From positions 27,410 to 88,616 of the forward strand of contig KN834824.1 in assembly GCA_000827265.1 (NCBI GenBank): DNA of 61,207 nt. Direction: 5' to 3'. Below, piece by piece: positions 28,701-40,664 of the stretch. The notes beneath the pieces are model-generated. The model saw nothing but the letters and a program-made list of their open reading frames with translations, was not told the origin of the DNA and did not search any database. The translations under genes and the position numbers were made by a program. Source of the stretch: Collybiopsis luxurians FD-317 M1 (lineage: Eukaryota > Basidiomycota > Agaricomycetes > Agaricales > Omphalotaceae). How positions within the stretch are numbered: the stretch's first letter is position 1; the number at the start of each line of letters is the position of its first letter.

Positions 28701-30871
28701 TTCGTCCCAATCAGACCATGAGCGACGTTTTGTTTAATGGTAGTAGCGAACAGCGTTGGCTCTTGCGACACCAAACCAATTTGAGAGCGAAGCCATTTGA
28801 GATTGAGTGTTTTAACATCATACCCATCGAGTCTAACAACACCGGAAAGGGGATCGTAGAACCGTTCGACCAGAGAAATGGCCGTGGATTTTCCGGATCC
28901 AGAAGCACCAACAAGAGCTGCAGTTTTTCCAGCAGGGAAATTTAATGATAGATCCTGTATAACGGTTGTGCCAGGACGGGAGGGGTAGGCAAATTTAATG
29001 TTCTCAAGCGTGACTTCGCCCTCGACGTAGTCGGGCTTCAATCCAGAGGGGTCTGAGGAATCAATATCGGGTACACGGTCGATGGTCGCAAAGAGCTTGG
29101 CTGCAGCCCCTCTGCCTTGATTAATAGCTGGGGAAAGCGTCAATCAGTGAAAACAGAAACAGTCAAAACTGAGAATTCACCTTCCATCTCTGAAGTCAGC
29201 AAGGCCAGCGAGAATGAACCGATAAGAATGGCCATAAACACATTAATAACCTGACCAGCATTTGCTGTGAATAGTCGTTAGAGTTGGAGGTCTTACAGCA
29301 GGGGTGTGCTTACCATGATTTTGAAGAATTAACGTTGTCCCGAAACTAAAGGCTGTTGGGAGTTCAGGGATAAAAAAGTGTAGCATGTTCAGGGACGTAC
29401 CCAATCCGTACGAAGAATAGATGATGAAGAAGAATATTCCGACACCTGTCAACGAAAAGGTTTTTAAGATCGAAGGTCACCTTCATAAAGGTCATCAAAG
29501 CAATTGCTTACCTCCGCCGTGAAAGATCGCTGCCTTGGACTCTACGATTTCAGAAGTTTGGATATGCCTATCATACAATCCCGTAAGGATAGATTGAGTT
29601 CCAAAAGCTTGTACGGTACGAATCGTGGAAATGACTTCTTCTGCAAGAGTGCCGCTTTCTGCGATGGCCTTCAGAGAAATTCTGAATGGGGGTCAATAAT
29701 TCGATGCGGTCAAAAACAAAGGTACGTGCTGTGTGTATTTCGAAGCTAATCCAGTCACTACTCCACCAGCTATTGCTATGCAAGGTAGAAGTGAGGACAT
29801 TGCGCTGGTCTTTTCTCAGAAAAATTGCTAAGCCACGCAGAAAAGGTCACAGACTTACAGGGCAAGCCGCCAATTCCGAGCGTACGCGACGATAAAACCC
29901 GTGAAAAAGGACCCAAGACAGCTGACGACTAGGGCGACCTTTTCCGAAATGCCCTGCTGAACCAGATCTGAATCGATTGCGTTAAGAAAGACCAAAATTT
30001 AAACAAATGCCGAACTCACGCGTGTCTGTTTGAATGCGAGTTGCAACTTCGCCAGCGCCTACTTGATCGAAAAATTGGATATCTTGACGCAGGACAGCTT
30101 GGAGATAGCTTTCTCGAATTCGCTTCGCATTGATCTCTCCGGTATATGTCCAAATGTACATATAAAGATAGGTACATACGAACATGCCGATGCCTAAAAC
30201 ATGATCCTGATGAGAAGAAATTAGGGCAGGAGGCATGATTTAAGTTACCGATAATCGTCAGATACAACGCATCCTTGGAAGCTTCGTGGCGAAATTCGGA
30301 AGCAACAGAATCGAAATTTTGTGTTGCCGTGGCGTTGCCGGCGTTCATATCATTGACCACAGTTTGAAACTCCACGAAGGCTTGGGTCAATTTACCAAAG
30401 AGTAGCGACATGAGGGGCTGCAAGTCAGTCGAGGTCAGTAGAACATCACTATGCTAGGATAGTGTTTCTACCTGAGCAGCCCCGGCGGCAGCAGCAGAAA
30501 GTAGACCAATAGAGTTCAAAAAAAGCTCAGTGCGCGACGAAAATCTGCGAATGGTGATAATTGAAGTTACAAATGAGCAGAAATATAGGCAAATATTTGC
30601 ACCTGAACAACTCTGAGAAGCCGACTGGTTGAAGTTCAGGCTCCGGAGGTTTGGTCTCCAGAAGAGTTTCTGGTTTAGATTCCTTCTCATGGAGGGTGTT
30701 GGCCATGTCGGACTCGGAGTTTCGCCAAAAGAAGTGTCTTCGATTGAGAGTGGTCTTTTTATCTGCGTCACTTGGCTCTGAGAGCATCTGAGATAGTCGG
30801 CAGTTCGCCTCACAAGTGTTACAAGGAGAGGATGAATTAGTGTCGCGCGTTCCACCTCTAAACGATTTCAT
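25716..30871 (-). CDS. ABCB-family (P-glycoprotein type) multidrug ABC transporter, many introns
   Basis: A full transporter (TMD-NBD-TMD-NBD) of the fungal Mdr1/Pmd1-like group, probably in the plasma membrane, exporting hydrophobic compounds or a peptide. TMD1 starts with [33 protein letters not shown]1 shows the A-loop region FAYPSRPG, Walker [10 protein letters not shown] (about 28890), [14 protein letters not shown] and [12 protein letters not shown] (about 28500), and an intron before TIAHRL. TMD2 lies at about 27960-26880. NBD2 has [12 protein letters not shown], Walker [10 protein letters not shown] (about 26670), QLSGGQK (about 26185), [15 protein letters not shown] and [12 protein letters not shown]. 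The end is [18 protein letters not shown]...LSSRKD, with stop at 25716-25718. Both nucleotide sites look catalytically complete. The start is uncertain: the ATG at 30871 (MKSFRGG) or the in-frame ATG at 30706 (MANTLHEKE). Confidence 0.9.
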
Positions 30872-32578
30872 CAAGACGTAAAGCATATGACAAATCGGCT
30901 CCTCTGACAACTGTGCCGATTACCTGAGCCGGGACCAACGCCGGGGGCGTTCGTCATTGCCGGGCATCACATTTTTGAAAGTCCGAGGCCGTTGCCGAGC
31001 TGAGAGGCTTAATATACATATAATGTAACATGTGTATATTGTTTAAAAGTTTTCTAATGAGTCAGGAAGAACACGAAACCTCTAGGCTGAACTTGAATTT
31101 TGAATAACACTACATGCACCTGACAATCTATTGGAACGCGCGAGCAGTCTTACAACAAGTGGAAGAAGTCAAAAACAGCAGCGACCGCCTCTCATTCTTA
31201 TCTGTGCTGATGACGTTCGGACGACTGGTGTACTAGAGTCGTTCAGGACCTTGAAAAATGCATAAGTTGTCCTTTTAAACTTTGTCTCTAGGCGGCTTCT
31301 CTGTGTGAAAAAATGACTTAGGCCATATCCCGGCATGTACATATCTCCCTGCTGCAGGCCATAGAATGTTGCCTGTAGTACCCCATTGACTTCCAATGGA
31401 CTCCTTCTTCCTCCAGGTAACACTGCTCCAGCTTCATCTACTGTGGCACCAGCTGAGCCTAAACCAACAAGAGCTGAGGATTGGGGGGGACCGAGCAAAG
31501 CTCAACAAGTCGCAGATGAGTCATGCCACTGGGTGGCGGGCCTCACTGGCTAGCTCTCCCTCTACAAGAAATCGGTTAATGCAATCTAAGCTACTATTAT
31601 ATCTGTTGCATAAAATTATTCACATCTGGTATATAAGAACCTAACCACAAATTGATTCTCCAATGTAATAAGGGATTCGAGGGCGGGCTCAGAGAACATG
31701 ATGATAACGAGAGCTAAGAAACACTGGTTCGTTGGCACTGAATGTCTGAAAGCAAAAATCCGGACCGAATTACCGTCCGGCGCTGAACCGCTTACCGCTC
31801 GGCTGGACAAGTAAGCATCTGAACTATTCGATAACCGCCGAGATCGGGCGTTCCGGAATCCCGGATGTAGCAATTCCTTACGAACATAAAATGGCTCTTC
31901 GAACGATATAGACGTAATTTTTGTCCTGTTTTTCTTGTGTGGCTCTATAGACCATATCCGTGCATTTTGACGATGCTGACGTGAGAGAACGATACTTTGA
32001 TGCTGTGCATCAGTGCACAGCCTTTCCACTTCCCGCTCCTCCCGCCTTCCATCGTCTCCACACTTGTTCTTACTCCGGATTATTCTGCGACGATACTTGA
32101 TGGTCACAGTCTGTATAGCACTCACATCAACAAATATGGCCACTCTCGAGGTTTGTACAAGCAGTTGAAGAACAAGATTCATTAAGCTCTTTGTGTCTGC
32201 GCATCCGGATCTTTACGCACCTGGACTGTACACCTTTTCTAATGACTGCGCAGTTACGCAGTACCGGATTGGAGCTGGGTTTGTTCACCCTCGGAGATAC
32301 TCGAGGATACTTAGTATCGGCAACCCCTATCTTGCTCGCTACACGGAAGCTAAATGGCTAAATGGATATCTAAACCGATATGAATTGTCGGACCATTGGG
32401 CAAAGTGCTTGAGGTTGGCGCTGGGCACTGGAGAGACACGGGATATTGGGCGGCAATGCAGCTCCGATCCTTGTCAGTCTCACAACGCTGTTACAAGAAG
32501 CTGTACATAACGAAAGCAAGTCTATAGCATTGCCACAAACCACTGTACCCAGACCTTCCTGGCATTAAATTCGAAAGG
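30872..32578. other. Intergenic region, no supported gene
   Basis: Minus-strand frames at 31169-31498 and 31616-32182 (the second about 180 codons, basic, no known motif) and a plus frame at 32193-32510 are open but unrecognised. Neighbouring genes diverge here, so promoters of the ABCB gene and the small secreted protein are expected. Confidence 0.45.
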
Positions 32579-32589
32579 ATATAAAAAGT
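32579..32589 (+). promoter_or_regulatory. Probable TATA box of the small secreted protein gene
   Basis: GATATAAAAAG lies about 170 bases before the ATG at 32750. A pyrimidine-rich leader (32610-32745), common before highly expressed fungal genes, follows it. Confidence 0.5.
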
Positions 32590-32749
32590 AGCTGCTAGAC
32601 CACTTTACCCTCATTATTTTATTCGTTCTACGTCTACCCCCTTGGGATTTTCTGTTCTTCTATTCGTTCGAAGTTCGTTTAACTATACCTCTTGCTTTCA
32701 TACTCTTCTCTCTTCGTTCGAACTATTTTTTTCCTGCTTGAATTCAATC

Positions 32750-33604
32750 ATGATGATGGTTCGAAAACTTGCTATTACTTCGGTTGCTTCTTCATTGGCT
32801 CTTTTCGTTAACGGTGCTGCTGTTGAGCAACGGGACAGTAAGTCTAGCGTCTCACTGCTATCTTGATTTATTCTAATTTCATTGCAGTTCTCAGCGACAT
32901 AACGGCAGGCGCAGCATCGGTACTCGGAGACGCTACTTCGGTATTCGGCGATGCTACATCCATCGCACCGGGTGTATTTGAGACCGTCACCTGTACGTAC
33001 GCCTTTCCCTCTCCTTCCCTCATCCCTAATAAATCAGTTTTAACGCCCTCGATCATCTTCCAGCTGCAGCAGGGTCTATCTTTACAATCGTAACCAGCGA
33101 AGGCGGAAATGCGATCACGCTAGCTGAAAGCGGAGCTAAAAATGCTGCGACAGCTGTGACTTCATTCGCTGGCAAAGAGTTCACGGTGGTTAGCAACGAT
33201 GCCACTTCACTATTCGGCGATGCTACATCCATCGCACCGGGCGTTTTTGAGACCGTCACCTGTACGTACACCTTTCCCTATCCTACCCTCATTCCTTATA
33301 GATCAGTTCTAACGCCCTTAATCCTCTTACAGCTGCAGCAGGGTCTATCTTTACTATCGTAACCAGTGAAGGCGGAAATGCAATCACGCTAGCTGAAAGC
33401 GGAGCTAAAAGTGCCGCGACAGCTGTAACTTCATTCGCAGGCAAAGAGTTCACGATTGTGACCAGCGCTGTTGCTTCTACTACGTCGAGTGTTGGATCGA
33501 ATAATGGTGCTTTAAGTGCTCACTCGACTGGATTTGCCCCTGTGGTTGCGAGCGTGGTTACATTAGTGGGAGGTGCTTTCGTCGGTGCTTTCGTTGCTTT
33601 ATGA
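32750..33604 (+). CDS. Small secreted Ser/Thr/Ala-rich protein with internal exon duplication, probably GPI-anchored
   Basis: Four exons (32750-32837, 32888-32992, 33064-33261, 33333-33604) splice in frame to 220 residues. The start is a signal peptide (MMMVRKLAITSVASSLALFV). The body has two copies of a unit: GDATSIAPGVFETVT, then an intron, then SAAAGSIFTIVTSEGGNAI and AATAVTSFAGKEFT. Exon 3 and its 71-base intron are a tandem copy at a 269-base offset. The C-terminus (FAPVVASVVTLVGGAFVGAFVAL) looks like a GPI-attachment signal. No enzymatic motif is visible and I do not recognise the family; it may be a cell-surface or wall-associated protein. Splice phases are 1, 1 and 1, which lets the duplicated exon stay in frame. 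Confidence 0.8.
32935..33472 (+). repeat. 269-base tandem duplication including an intron
   Basis: TATTCGGCGATGCTACATCC recurs at 32942 and 33211, and the splice acceptors recur at 33064 and 33333. Both introns are 71 bases long. The copies are close in exon and intron sequence, so the duplication is fairly recent. Confidence 0.85.
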
Positions 33605-34059
33605 TTCTGAAATACGGACCCGCATGAGCTTAATAAGAAGATGTAGAACCCATTAATGGCGTTTTCGGACATGATATATGGACAGTCATTATCATCATTT
33701 GTAGTCCCGTACTGTATTTGTAATTGTAATAGTGTTCTCGGTATGGCCCTAACGAGTTATTGCTCAATACTGATGCCGTTTATTTGGCCCCGTTCTCGAT
33801 TTCGGTTGTGTTTATCATGTTCGGTCTTCGTCTGGCCACTTCGATTTTTTTTTACGTTGATGAATTTCTTATTCTAATTTCACTTACCCTGTACTCTCCT
33901 ACTCTTCCTTTTTGTTTGTTTTTTTTTTTTGTAACACATGTCATTCGGTTTGGCTTTATCTAATGAAGAAGATAAAGAACAAATAGTAAGGATGCAGTTT
34001 ATATGAGGATTTATGCCCAGAAGGATCTTAGATGCTTTTGAGTTCTTAAACTTATTGTG
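33605..34059. other. 3' region of the small secreted gene, then AT-rich DNA
   Basis: Only chance frames occur. T-rich tracts at 33840-33935 are compatible with 3' UTR sequence. Confidence 0.45.
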
Positions 34060-34745
34060 TGGCTTGGCTTGGGTTCAGGTCCTAAACTCCTGACCTAACC
34101 CAGACCTAGCTCCAAACCCATACATGGCCCTGAGCATTTATGTCTGCACCACTTTTAAGTAGGAACTTTACAAGTCTTTCATTGCCTCTCTGCAGCTGCC
34201 TGGACTACATTCCCATATTCACCACCCTGAGCATTCACATCTGCACTATTTTCAAGAAGCAACTTCACAACTGCCTGATTGCCTCGCAGCTGCCTGGAGT
34301 ACATTCCCATTGTAATCATCCTGGACATTCACATCTGCGCCATTTTCAAGTAGTAACCTGATAACTGGTTCACTACCACTGTCTGCAGCTGGCTCTCTTT
34401 ACGGCTGCCTAGAGTGCATTCCCAAATTGACATCCTTGAGCATTCACATCTACACTATATTCAAGCTGCAACTTTACAACTGCTTCATTGCTGTCATCCA
34501 TATTTGACCTTCAAGTGTCTACCTTTGCCCTTTAAGACTTCCACATTCCAAGTTAATATATGATGGTATGTACATCCAATGTCAATATTTGTTTTTTGTT
34601 TTTTTTTTATTTTATTTTATTTTTGTCATCCTTCCTTTGCTAGTAAAATTCCTTCCACTCTTTTTGTTAATCCATTCTGAGCTGCATAGTATAAGGCTGT
34701 GCCAAGGGGTTCCTTTTTTTGAATCCAAAAGTCCTTTCTGTTATA
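34060..34745 (-). pseudogene. Ankyrin-repeat protein relic
   Basis: Read on the minus strand, several ankyrin units appear in shifting frames. Near 34700 is GTPLGTALYYAAQNGLTKRV; at 34420-34510 NEAVVKLQLEYSVDVNAQG; at 34300-34370 LLLENGADVNVQDDYNGNVL; and further VVKLLLEN-ADVNAQGGEYGNV and ERLVKFLLKSGADINAQG. Lost single bases (for example in QAAARGNQ and ERGNERL) and stops break the frame between units. The words resemble the ankyrin arrays common in fungal NLR and repeat proteins. No N-terminal effector domain or start is visible. Confidence 0.75.
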
Positions 34746-34930
34746 TTGCTCCTGCCACATTATAAAAATACTACTTGAGTCCATTAGTATACAGTATTTT
34801 TAATCAATCATCAAATTTTCCAGAGCATTTTTGTTATATTGCTCCCGCCACATTATAAAGGTTTTGCTTCAATCTATGAAAATATTTTTGATCAAACTTT
34901 CCAGGGAACTGCCTTATTAACAGTTGTGGG
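34735..34930. repeat. Tandem duplication of about 100 bases beside the ankyrin relic
   Basis: TGTTATATTGCTCCTGCCACATTATAAA and what follows, down to AATTTTCCAG, recurs about 95 bases later with changes (34738-34826 and 34832-34910). Confidence 0.6.
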
Positions 34931-34989
34931 TCCGTCACATATCTTGCATGAACTGGCCGGTAATAACAGGCGTAGTTCCATAAAGGGCT

Positions 34990-35820
34990 GTGTCTGCGGT
35001 GCGCTGCCCTCAGATACTTCGTCGTCATCATTTTCAGCTACCGGCATATCTAAATTCCTCGGATTCATCACCGTCCTCTCCTTTCCTCCCGCGTCATCAT
35101 CATCCTGACCCTCCACGCACCCTTCAACACCTCCCTCTGCTCCACCGCTTCCCTAATCTCCTGCCATAACTCTTCCTTCCCCCTCCTAAACTTCTCCTGA
35201 TCCTTCTCTCACTCACAACCATATTATTCGTCTCTCAAACAACGTCTGACCCAAACTCCCTGGCTCGGCTTCCAAAGCCTCTTTCTCCGCAATTCGCAAT
35301 TACCTGCGCAACCCTCTGCTCTTCCTTTTTCCGAACAAGTTTTTTTCCGGTCAGGAGCGCTTGGCGGAAGGAGTTGAGCTGGACTTGGGTTTGGAAAATG
35401 TGGGATTTCAGGGAGTTTAGCGGAGAGGGCTGGGTCGGATAGAGACCGACGATTATGCTAGTGAGAGAAGTGCTGGAGGATGACGTGATACAAAAGTCTC
35501 CCTAATATATATGCAAACGCGGATATAGTACTAATTGTTGTGCTCTGACTGTCGTTGCCCACAAGAGGCGACTGCAATCGACTTTGTCGTTGAATGATCG
35601 TTAGGGTTTAAGCTCGAATTCGACAAGTTACCTCCAAATTTAAAAAATCCGGGAATCTTAAGGTGCCAGGGGGTGGTTTGTCGCAGTAGTTGGAGATGGA
35701 GGCACGCTCTTTCCCGACGGAGATGACCAAGAGATGACGGCGAAGAAGAGGAGGACCAATAGCGAGACTGAGAGGTGTCCGACTCAAATTCCACCTCCCG
35801 ATCTGTCTCCAGCGGCATGC
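34990..35820 (-). CDS. Possible multi-exon gene of unknown function, weakly supported
   Basis: A start at about 35818 would give MPLETDREVEFESDTSQSRY and a Ser-rich stretch up to a possible donor after KIPGFFKFGG (35635). Farther down the minus strand are coding-like, charged segments: LKSHIFQTQVQLNSFRQALL with KKLVRKKEEQRVAQ (about 35410-35310), KEALEAEPGSLGQTLFERR (about 35280) and DQEKFRRGKEELWQEIREAV (about 35190). These need frame changes or introns to join. The composition is GC-richer than the flanks. It may be a real small gene, perhaps a mitochondrial protein, or a decayed one. I do not recognise it. Confidence 0.25.
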
Positions 35821-36245
35821 TTGGTATTAGGGGGCCGTTAGCTATGAGGTCCGTGGAAGGGGAATCAAGGTGAGCGAAGGATGATCGACGAAGATGAAGG
35901 GGTGGGGTTGTTGCGAGGAATCCGTGCCACGCTACATCGCCGTTATCGCTTTGCGAAGATAGAAGTAAAAGGACAGATGTACTTTGTAACGAGACTTGTA
36001 GAATGGAGAAATGGGCCGGACCGGGAGAATCGTGGACGGCTCTGAGTCAGGCATTCTAATAAGCACCCGGCGCACTTACTGAGCTTCTTACGGCGTCTTC
36101 ATGTTCGAGAAACAAATATGCAGTGGGACGGGGAGTATGAGCTCTTCTTTCTCTCTTCCAGACTGAATAGCGACACATCCATGGATATCGAGTGAGATTT
36201 CAGATGTATTTCACGTGTGCCTAGCTCGCGTACGGACTCTGATCA
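35821..36245. other. Intergenic region, nothing supported
   Basis: No open frame with a recognisable motif, and no clear repeat. Confidence 0.4.
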
Positions 36246-37431
36246 TTACGAAGTACATGAAGACGAGGATATAGAGCAATGGGCGACCTTCTCAATGACC
36301 TCATAACTACTATAAACTTTCTCTCCACCTTCCGCAAAGCACTCACCATGACAATTATCCATGATATCTCGCAGCAAGCTGTCTCGCTTTGTTGATGCCA
36401 CATCTGCGCGCTCGATTAAGCCTCTGATCTCCCCTTCAGTGAATCCGATAGCACTAGCAAATTCCACATGATTTGAGTAGTCTTCAAGGCCACGGAAACG
36501 TGCTATTGTTTCAAGGCCACGATAATGTCCAACCCCCATAGCAAGGATACAGCCTAGAACTGGATATTTATCATAGCCAAAGGCCACCAGCACGTGCATA
36601 CCAAGGACATCTCCAATTGTTGCCTCCACATGAGCTACATGTTCGGGGGGAGCGCGCATCAACGGGGTGTCATAAGCGTCGATCAGTATGATGGTAGTGT
36701 AACGACATCGATACTAGATTGTGAATGAGAATAGGAAAAAAAAACTATACTAGAGGGAGACTCACCGGAAGGAGAGCACACATTTCGAGAAGGTCCATCT
36801 CGTTAACATCAAAAACGGGATCCAGCTCGGTATGGTATTTCATTGCCCAGTCACGGAAGGTCCTGGTAACGAATTCTTCAAACCTCGAGTAAAAGTCTTC
36901 CTCGGTAAAATCTCTGCTCGCAGGAAGCACGTCAAATTTACTGAGGTCAAAGGACAGCACAAGATGACGCTTGTACTGAGACTGTATGTCAGGAAAATGG
37001 GTCTCATCAAAATCCGCGTCGGAGTGTATATCACAGAAAGCAGACAGTTGTTCAAGAAACCTGGTTTTCCCAAACCCCGGTGGTCGATGAATGACACAGC
37101 TGAAGTTAAAAAAGGCCGGCTCGAAGTAAACACATTTGTTGACTGGAGAAATGGGTAGTTCAAGCAACTAAACGAGAAGAGTTTTTGAGTAATTACTACC
37201 ACTCAATTTTGAAAAAAAATCTGTACACGTGCAGCTGGGGGGCCTGGTTGCAAAGTCATGCTACCGTCGTCGTCGTCGTCGCGGGGAGAGGTTTCAGTCG
37301 CAGCGCTGCGGTTGATTTTTGCTATGGAACGATTGTTAAACTAAGTAAACATGAACGACCTTGAAAACCTGCTTACATTGAGCTATCCCCGCAAACCACC
37401 GAACAAAATGGCGACGCATAGAAGAGGTCAT
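36246..37431 (-). CDS. AAA-ATPase-like protein (PF09820-type), short
   Basis: Four exons (37431-37377, 37321-37227, 37167-36766, 36713-36246) splice in frame to about 339 residues. After a short N-terminus with a run of Asp comes a P-loop-like HRPPGFGKTRFLEQLSAF. YTTIILIDAYDTPLMR follows, the counterpart of the Walker B IDEYDTPL of this family. Then come the AMGVGHYRGLETIARFRGLED box and GFTEGEIRGLIERADV, matching the GFTEEEV segment. This architecture is the AAA-ATPase_like domain found in large fungal and bacterial families, often followed by a PD-(D/E)XK nuclease-like domain. Here the protein stops soon after the GFTEGE segment and the nuclease part is absent. The Walker B Glu is Ala, so hydrolysis is doubtful. 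It may be a decayed or regulatory copy. Confidence 0.7.
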
Positions 37432-38097
37432 AGGTTATCCCGACAAATTTTCTGAGGAAGGGATTTGCTGAGGAAGAGATCAGTAGATGGAAAGGCGCTG
37501 TAAATCGGGATTTCAAACTTATATACATTTCGTGTGTGTCGTTGAACAATGGTGAATGATTATAATTACACCCCTACTCAGGCAAGGCGCAGCGCAGTTT
37601 CGGGTAATTGTTTGGTAATCGCATTGTAAAATATAATAAAAGTTTTGAAGCCGTTACCAGATTAATCTCGCTAATGCATCGATGCTCCTCTTCCTCGCAT
37701 GCTTCAATCCTCGACCAACGAAAGCTTCAATACAAAGAACAAATTAAAATAGGGGACCAATAACATACAGATAGTAGTGTGCTATCCTATCCGAGAGCAT
37801 TTGAGTCACAACAGTCGTCGGTGCGATGCCCTTCGTCAAACTGAGGATCGTGAAAGGCGTGGGACATCTCGATCGGTCTTCGGCCTTCTGAGCCTTGTTA
37901 ATACTTTGCTCATGGGGGCTCTCGATTCCGGACTTGGAGGACCCGGAAGAGTTCCTTGTTTTGATGAAGTATTAGCCTCATCCACTGCGCCTTATAGAGT
38001 GATTGTACCTGTACTTGCCGACTCGAGTATCATAGTCTTTCGGCTCGGTTGATGGAGTACTTACACAATTGTAAGTGCCCATTTCATTACTTGTCTA

Positions 38098-38335
38098 ATC
38101 CACATGTTCTGTAGACAAAGGCTTGCAATGTGTAGAGCACGTATTCACTGGTCCATCTCTTAGAAGCTCCTTTGTAAGATATTGGATTAATGCAAAGGAA
38201 TCTCTTTGAAAGCAGATTTAAATGTTGAGGCTGCCGACCAATGCTACTCTCTGTCAATATACACCGACCATCGATGATGATGTGTGAATATACTAGACAG
38301 ATTTGTGCCAAATAAAAAGAAAAGAAGTTACTGTG
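38098..38335 (-). repeat. Direct repeat A, about 235 bases, copy 1
   Basis: It matches 40665-40893 over its length, with CACATGTTCTGTAGACA at the left and a GAAGTTACTG-like end on the right. Shared landmarks are GGTC(C/G)ATCTCTTAGAA, TGCAAAGG(A/C)ATCTCTTTGAAAG and ATATACAC(C/T)GACCATC. Confidence 0.75.
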
Positions 38336-38392
38336 GCATTGCCGCGGTTCGGTCTGCGAATCTAAAACCGAACCTTGATAGTTACGGTGCAG

Positions 38393-38426
38393 TTCAAGGT
38401 TCAGTGGGGCCCCGAACTTGCTGAAC
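38393..38426. repeat. 34-base repeat B, copy 1
   Basis: TTCAAGGTTCAGTGGGGCCC then CGAACTTGCTGAAC; the same word with three differences recurs at 46329-46362 in the same orientation. Further CGAACC/GGTTCG words surround both copies. Confidence 0.6.
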
Positions 38427-38576
38427 CTGCAGCTGCTGAAAAGGTAAGAGTATGCCTGGCTGTGCTGTTAAGTACCGGCCTTCCTTCTCTGCAAATTTGT
38501 CTGACTCTGAGTCAGGTCATGAGTGACATCAAGCTTGGATAAGGAGATGCTGTTCACTCGGCATGCATATAAGCGC

Positions 38577-38809
38577 TGTCATTGCCCAGCCGAAGGCTTT
38601 GAGACTTGACTAAACCACAAATACAACTCACTGCAAGTGGCAATGACTAGACCCAGTTTAAATCTTGAGAACCATGTAAAATCTTCAGCACTATCATTGC
38701 CCAGCCTCAAAGGTTTTGAGACTTGACTAAACCACAAATGCAACTCACTGCAAGTGGCAATGACTAGACCCAGTTTAAATCTTGAGAACTATGTAAAATC
38801 TCAGCACCA
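38577..38809. repeat. Tandem repeat of about 115 bases, two copies
   Basis: TCATTGCCCAGCC starts each copy (38579 and 38694), and both contain GAGACTTGACTAAACCACAA and GCAAGTGGCAATGACTAGAC. The copies are nearly identical. Confidence 0.85.
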
Positions 38810-40664
38810 TTGAAGGAAGGATAGAGCAAGTGAGAGCAGGATTTCCCTATAAACACTGACTTTGGCTATGGCTGCAAGGAAAATTCAATAATTGCTTTCT
38901 CAGGTTTCATTGAATGAGCATGAACTCATACTGTAGGGAGGTGTTATCCAGCATGCCATCTGAGCAGTGGTACTGACTTGCTCCTTCTCCATGACAATGG
39001 TGTGACCAACAAGTGAATTATCTCTATCCTCTCTTGGACATTGCCTGACGAGCTCAGTAAAATTGAAAAAGATTTCAGAAGTTTGAAGCAAGGGTTTTTA
39101 AGCTCTGCAAATCCAACTGTCTACTCAGATATATCATCTTCAAACAGACTGAGGAGTTATTAGTGTTTTGATCTAAATGAAACTATCCTTAACAGCCATA
39201 GTACTGCCCACCAAGTCATGACAGACATGTCATCTAATAATTCCCCAGGTCCACCACCCATACTGATTGTACTGCAGCTTCCAAGGCACAAAACAATGCA
39301 TACAGAACTTCAGAACCACATACCCAAGGGGGCTCAAGAATTTAAGTGCCCGTACGGCGCTAGGTTAGTTAGTCAGGTGGGAAAAAAAATTCCACCCTTG
39401 CCATTGCCATGCCGAAAATGGACCCATTGGACCCGAAGAGCCGATCACTAGATATGACTAGTGATGTCGCTCACAAAGAAGCCAGTTTGTATGTCTAAAA
39501 ATGTAGTTCGAATGTAGCTAGATATAATTGGATTTTTTTTTACTTCTTTCTTCAATGTCCAACAAAGATGTCTGTATGATTTCTTTTGAATGTACTTGAG
39601 CCAGTAAAATTCACACAAGCAAAATATGCAGAATCCCGACAACATTGTACTTGAAAATGGCCACTTTACCTACCCAAACTGCCGAAAGATAATCAATGTT
39701 GGAACAGCAGGAATCAGTCAATATTACAGGTGTCACACTCAAACTTGATTCTATTGACTACAGTACCATATGGACTGTGTTGGGATCCATTTCTTTACAA
39801 AGATGTGGACCTGCAATGCTTGTTCCCACTACCTTTAGGTAGTGGGTTTTGGACCTGGCCGTTTTTTGATTTAGTAGCCCGGTCAAAGCATCCGATCGAT
39901 CATTCTTGCCTGTTATGGACTGCTTATGTCATGATGCAGATTATGTACCTCCTTTGTCTGGGGCGGATCCCATGTGTGTGGCGGATACCGATACTGGATT
40001 AGGTGTGAGAACTTGTCCACTGACAGAACCTTAATCTGTGAGGACTTTGGCATGGAAGATGCTTAGGAAGCAAAATGAAAAGATTTGTGCACAATGGTTG
40101 ATGCATCTCTAATGCAATGCAACTGTTGATGGGGCATGAGAGGGTATGAGGCAGATAATAATCTGAGTTTATGGTAGAAAACATTTATTGTGGGGTGAAT
40201 ACAAAGTGAATTCTAAAGATTGGTTACTCGAATAACCTATACAATGAAGAGGAAGAAAGAAGAATTAAACAAATGGATACAAGACACTTACCTGCAAAGA
40301 GCACATAGCTCCCTTACCCTGCTATAACCACTTTGCCACAAATACTGAGAGAAAAAGGCAGATAGACATGGAAGCAAGTAGAACATGGTGGTCCAGAAGG
40401 TCAAGCATAACAAATGTCACAGAATGAGTGACAACTCCACATATGGGGGAAAAACATTGATATAAAGAGAACATGGGAACTGTGGGAAAATGGACAAGTT
40501 TGCTGCAAGGCGACTCCTTCATTTCATTCCAGACTAATGATTTTATATATTGTAATGCATAATGCCACCCCCTGAGCTACAAATTTTTAAGTTCATGGTG
40601 TAATGCATAATACCCCATGAAGTCATGGTCATATTTTACAGTAATCTACCTTACAACATGTTCT

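Noticed and set aside
31616..32182. Minus-strand frame of about 180 codons between the ABCB gene and the small secreted gene
   Set aside because: Basic, low-complexity in parts, with no recognisable domain and no clear splice context. It remains possible but unsupported.
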